From Pseudomonadota bacterium (lineage in GTDB: Bacteria > Pseudomonadota > Gammaproteobacteria > Burkholderiales > Burkholderiaceae_C), in assembly GCA_023390985.1 (NCBI GenBank), contig JAEWBU010000081.1:1-27764 (forward strand): a DNA stretch of 27,764 nucleotides, written 5' to 3'. The translations under genes and the position numbers were made by a program. The notes beneath the pieces were generated by a model. The model was not told where the DNA came from, did not search any database, and saw nothing but the letters and a program-made list of their open reading frames with translations. This document shows, one piece after another, positions 25,931 to 27,764 of this stretch. Numbering within the stretch: the first letter of the stretch is position 1; every line of letters starts with the position of its first letter.

Positions 25931-26308
25931 CTATCCAAAAACAGTCCTGAAGGCGCGGAACGTCGCTAGGCCGAATAAAACAGCAGTGATCACGTCGAAC
26001 AGGGCGTCTATCCAATACTGCTGGCTGAGCCAATTGGCGAACTTGTAGCGCCTAGTGGTCTGAAATCCAGCTTCAACCTCGCCGAAGTAGCAAGCCCACA
26101 TCGCATTCTTGTTCACAATGGCAAGGAGCACCTGCAGCCCAACCCCTACGCAGTAGGCGGCGACGAGGGGCCCAAGCACCGGTGACGCGGCGAGCTTGGC
26201 CGAGAGCTTCTCGTTCGTGAGCAGTACAAGCGGCGCTCCAACTCCAAAGGCCACGAACCAGGTTCGTAGCGTCTTGGAATAGTCCTCGTAGGCTTTATAG
26301 ACCTCCAT
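25931..26308 (-). CDS. Small integral membrane protein (125 aa)
   Basis: The product has a charged N-terminus (MEVYKAYEDYSKTLRT), then three likely membrane segments: WFVAFGVGAPLVLL (~17-30), GPLVAAYCVGVGLQVLLAIV (~46-65) and ALFDVITAVLFGLATFRAF (~103-121). A polar loop contains NKNAMWACYFGE and RRYKFANWLSQQYWID. I recall similar proteins in proteobacterial islands (YSKTLRTWFVA..., VNKNAMWACY...) but no function. ATG 26308 is preceded by AGGAGG, seven to eight bases upstream. It stands alone, 245 bases before the PIN operon on the same strand. Confidence 0.75.
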   Translation of the reverse strand: MEVYKAYEDYSKTLRTWFVAFGVGAPLVLLTNEKLSAKLAASPVLGPLVAAYCVGVGLQVLLAIVNKNAMWACYFGEVEAGFQTTRRYKFANWLSQQYWIDALFDVITAVLFGLATFRAFRTVFG

Positions 26309-26465
26309 CCCGCTTTCCTCCTCTTCTTTTCAGTTGAGGATAGCGGGCAGCGACGGAGTGTCAATCCGGCGATGCCGCTCACGACCCAAGCTGCCATCGG
26401 CGCTGCTGCAGGCGACGGCTCAACCGGCGGCCCGCGAGTATCGTGTGGTCTCGGAGCGGCACCTC

Positions 26466-26687
26466 ATGTCGAACACGCTCGAACCCCTGATCCGCGATTC
26501 GGTCGCCCATGTCGGTAAGGGGCGCCCCTATCCCGAGGTGACGTCGTGTCCACGGCTTCCCGTCTGGGAAGTAGCCAACCATCGAGGTCTGTTGATCTGC
26601 ACCCGGGACCGAAGTGGCATGGAGTGGGTGCGCCTCACAGATGCCGGGGAGGCGTTGCTGCGCAAGACGAGGTCCGAAGCAGCCTGA
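26466..26687 (+). CDS. Small uncharacterised protein (73 aa)
   Basis: ATG 26466 follows GGAG at eight bases and gives MSNTLEPLIRDSVAHVGKGR, then SCPRLPVWEVANHRGLLICT and a WVRLTDAGEALLRK end. The last part resembles the wing and final helix of small winged-helix proteins (the LTxxGxxLL pattern), but the full HTH is not seen. An upstream in-frame ATG (26334) would add 44 Arg-rich residues and is rejected. Function unknown. Confidence 0.5.
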   Translation: MSNTLEPLIRDSVAHVGKGRPYPEVTSCPRLPVWEVANHRGLLICTRDRSGMEWVRLTDAGEALLRKTRSEAA

Positions 26688-26728
26688 CGCGCTGCGGGTG
26701 GCTGCGCCGAAGAAAACTAAGCCGCTCG

Positions 26729-26822
26729 TCAGTCGAGTTTGATGTTGGCCGACTTCATCAGCGCCGACCAGCGCCTGTTCTCCTTCGCGATGATGGACTG
26801 CGCCCGCAGGAAAGGGCAGCGG
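26729..26822 (-). pseudogene. C-terminal remnant of a Bug/TctC receptor gene
   Basis: On the minus strand the frame ending at TGA 26729 reads LRAQSIIAKENRRWSALMKS then ANIKLD, which is the standard last helix and end of Bug-family receptors. Nothing of the other ~290 residues remains. Homology fades where the adjacent FCD fragment ends. It shows that a second transport/catabolism locus was once here. Confidence 0.65.
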
Positions 26823-27062
26823 TCAGTCGTCCAGACTGGCGGTCTTGCTCATCGCCTTCTCGCGCGCCGCGTCGCGCAGGTGGAGGCGAATGAAGTCCGC
26901 AGCGGCCTCGCGCTGCCCCGACAGCAACAGCTCGATGAGGGTCTTGTGCTCGCGGCAGCGCCGCGCCGCCGCCTCCCGGTTCACAGCTTTGCGGTATTCC
27001 ATCAAGCGTCGCAGACGGTTGATCCGCTTGAGCGACTCGACGATGAACATAGCCTCGTAGGC
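26823..27062 (-). pseudogene. C-terminal remnant of a GntR/FCD regulator
   Basis: About 79 codons ending at TGA 26823 read YEAMFIVESLKRINRLRRLM, then HKTLIELLLSGQREAAADFI and RLHLRDAAREKAM. This is the last third of an FCD domain (H.xL..AL..GD...A......H). The DNA-binding N-terminus is missing and the frame loses homology at ~27062. An internal ATG at 27050 would allow a 75-residue product, but without the HTH it cannot be a normal regulator. It sits directly before the Bug remnant, the order typical of a regulator next to its transport gene. Confidence 0.7.
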
Positions 27063-27463
27063 TGTGCGTCACGACAGGAGTTCTCGATGAAGCTGTCGGG
27101 TCTGTGCCTTCTGATTCAATTCATTCCCGCCGCAATGGATGCTCAAGCCATTCCCAACGGAACTGCCCATGACGTGGAGCTCAGGCCCAGCCCGGCCGTG
27201 ACGATTCAGCACGTAGAAGGCGAATTTCGTGGCGTAGCTATCGAGTGCGCGGTTCGGTCGCCGGCGATGAAGAACGGGAAGCCGGTTCCACACGGATTCA
27301 GCAGCCCTTCCTGTTCCAGATGGAATAAGGCTTCGACCCTCCTCGTCCAGCGAGGCGCAGTCCTGCGCTGCCTGTCGGATCCCTGCGCATCCCGCGCCGT
27401 GCGGACACGCCGGCGATGGCGTCCGGCGTAGCCTTGGTTGCTTGCCAAGACAGAAGGACAGCC
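27063..27463. other. Intergenic stretch with one possible short exported ORF
   Basis: 401 bases without a confident gene. The one frame worth noting is 27087-27431 (+), 114 codons, with AGGAG six bases before ATG 27087 and a signal-peptide-like start MKLSGLCLLIQFIPAAMDAQ. The rest is Arg/Ser/Cys-rich and low in protein character, so it may be chance. Confidence 0.35.
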
Positions 27464-27764
27464 ATGACAGTCATTGCAGGCATCCCCCGGATCGAGCGCC
27501 TCCTGCGGGAGGCCGCAGGGCTCGACATCGACAAGAGCGACCTGCGGCGCCACGAGGAGTTCGTCAACCGCAAGGTCCACGACCTGCTGCAGCGCGGTTG
27601 TGCGATCGCCAAGGCCAACGGGCGCGACGTGGTGCTGCCGAGCGACCTTCCGGTCACCGGTGGCCTGCAGCATTGCATCCATGAATTCCGCGCGCTGGAC
27701 CAGGATGTCGAAGTCCGGGCCATCCTCGACCAGCTCGCGAAGCTGCCGCCGCTCGAGCTCGCCT
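27464..27764 (+). CDS. DUF1931 histone-fold protein, 3' end outside window
   Basis: The first 100 codons are present and the frame is open at the window edge; the family is ~150 residues. The product starts MTVIAGIPRIERLLREAAGL and continues DIDKSDLRRHEEFVNRKVHD, then AIAKANGRDVVLPSDLPVTG and GLQHCIHEFRALD, the clear DUF1931 pattern. This family has a doubled histone fold (Aquifex aq_328 is the structural example I recall) and is related to archaeal/eukaryotic core histones. DNA binding is plausible but not established for most members. ATG 27464 has AAGGA about five to six bases upstream. Confidence 0.85.
   Translation, partial: MTVIAGIPRIERLLREAAGLDIDKSDLRRHEEFVNRKVHDLLQRGCAIAKANGRDVVLPSDLPVTGGLQHCIHEFRALDQDVEVRAILDQLAKLPPLELA

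Overview
The window looks like high-GC betaproteobacterial chromosome, most likely Burkholderiales (Comamonadaceae-like). The evidence is the uniformly GC-rich codon use, a Bug/TctC-type solute receptor, a BPSL0761-family small protein and a TfdA-like catabolic cluster. No rRNA, tRNA or CRISPR array is visible, so the taxonomy is inferred from gene families only.

Layout. (1) 1-5653, backbone-like, plus strand: the 3' part of metH, a BrkB/YihY membrane protein, and a lipoprotein forming a six-bladed NHL-type propeller, closed by an intrinsic terminator. (2) 5660-6952, minus strand: comM (yifB, Mg-chelatase-like ATPase) whose first ~75 codons are missing. The break lies at a sequence that resembles a Tn7-type transposon end (TGTCGGCG followed by three TnsB-site-like repeats, 6954-7110). 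DNA to the right of 6954 is therefore probably cargo of a comM-targeting Tn7-like element, or its remains; neither tns genes nor the far end are inside the window. (3) 7195-13799, accessory genes: two proteins sharing an LKKLAK-type N-terminal domain, a BPSL0761-family protein, a calcineurin-like phosphoesterase, several uncharacterised small proteins, and a tandem pair of HTH/ParS-MbcA-like paralogs of which the second is frameshifted. (4) 13972-22676, minus strand: a ten-gene catabolic locus. It holds a GntR/FCD regulator, then two TfdA-like Fe(II)/2-oxoglutarate dioxygenases, two SDR dehydrogenases, a cupin resembling 2,4'-dihydroxyacetophenone dioxygenase, a Bug receptor and a complete TRAP transporter. 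Uptake of an organic acid, oxidative cleavage and dehydrogenation of the products is the simplest reading. (5) 23265-25685, minus strand: an overlapping three-gene operon encoding a PIN-GNAT-PUA/EVE-like fusion, a stand-alone ASCH protein and a small P-loop kinase-like NTPase. This is the best candidate for a little-described system, plausibly RNA-directed, toxin-like or defensive. (6) 25931 to the end: a small membrane protein, a small unknown protein, remnants of a Bug receptor and an FCD regulator, and the start of a DUF1931 histone-fold protein that runs off the window.

Functions are assigned from recognisable motifs and remembered family sequences; no database search was run. Several accessory proteins are left without function.
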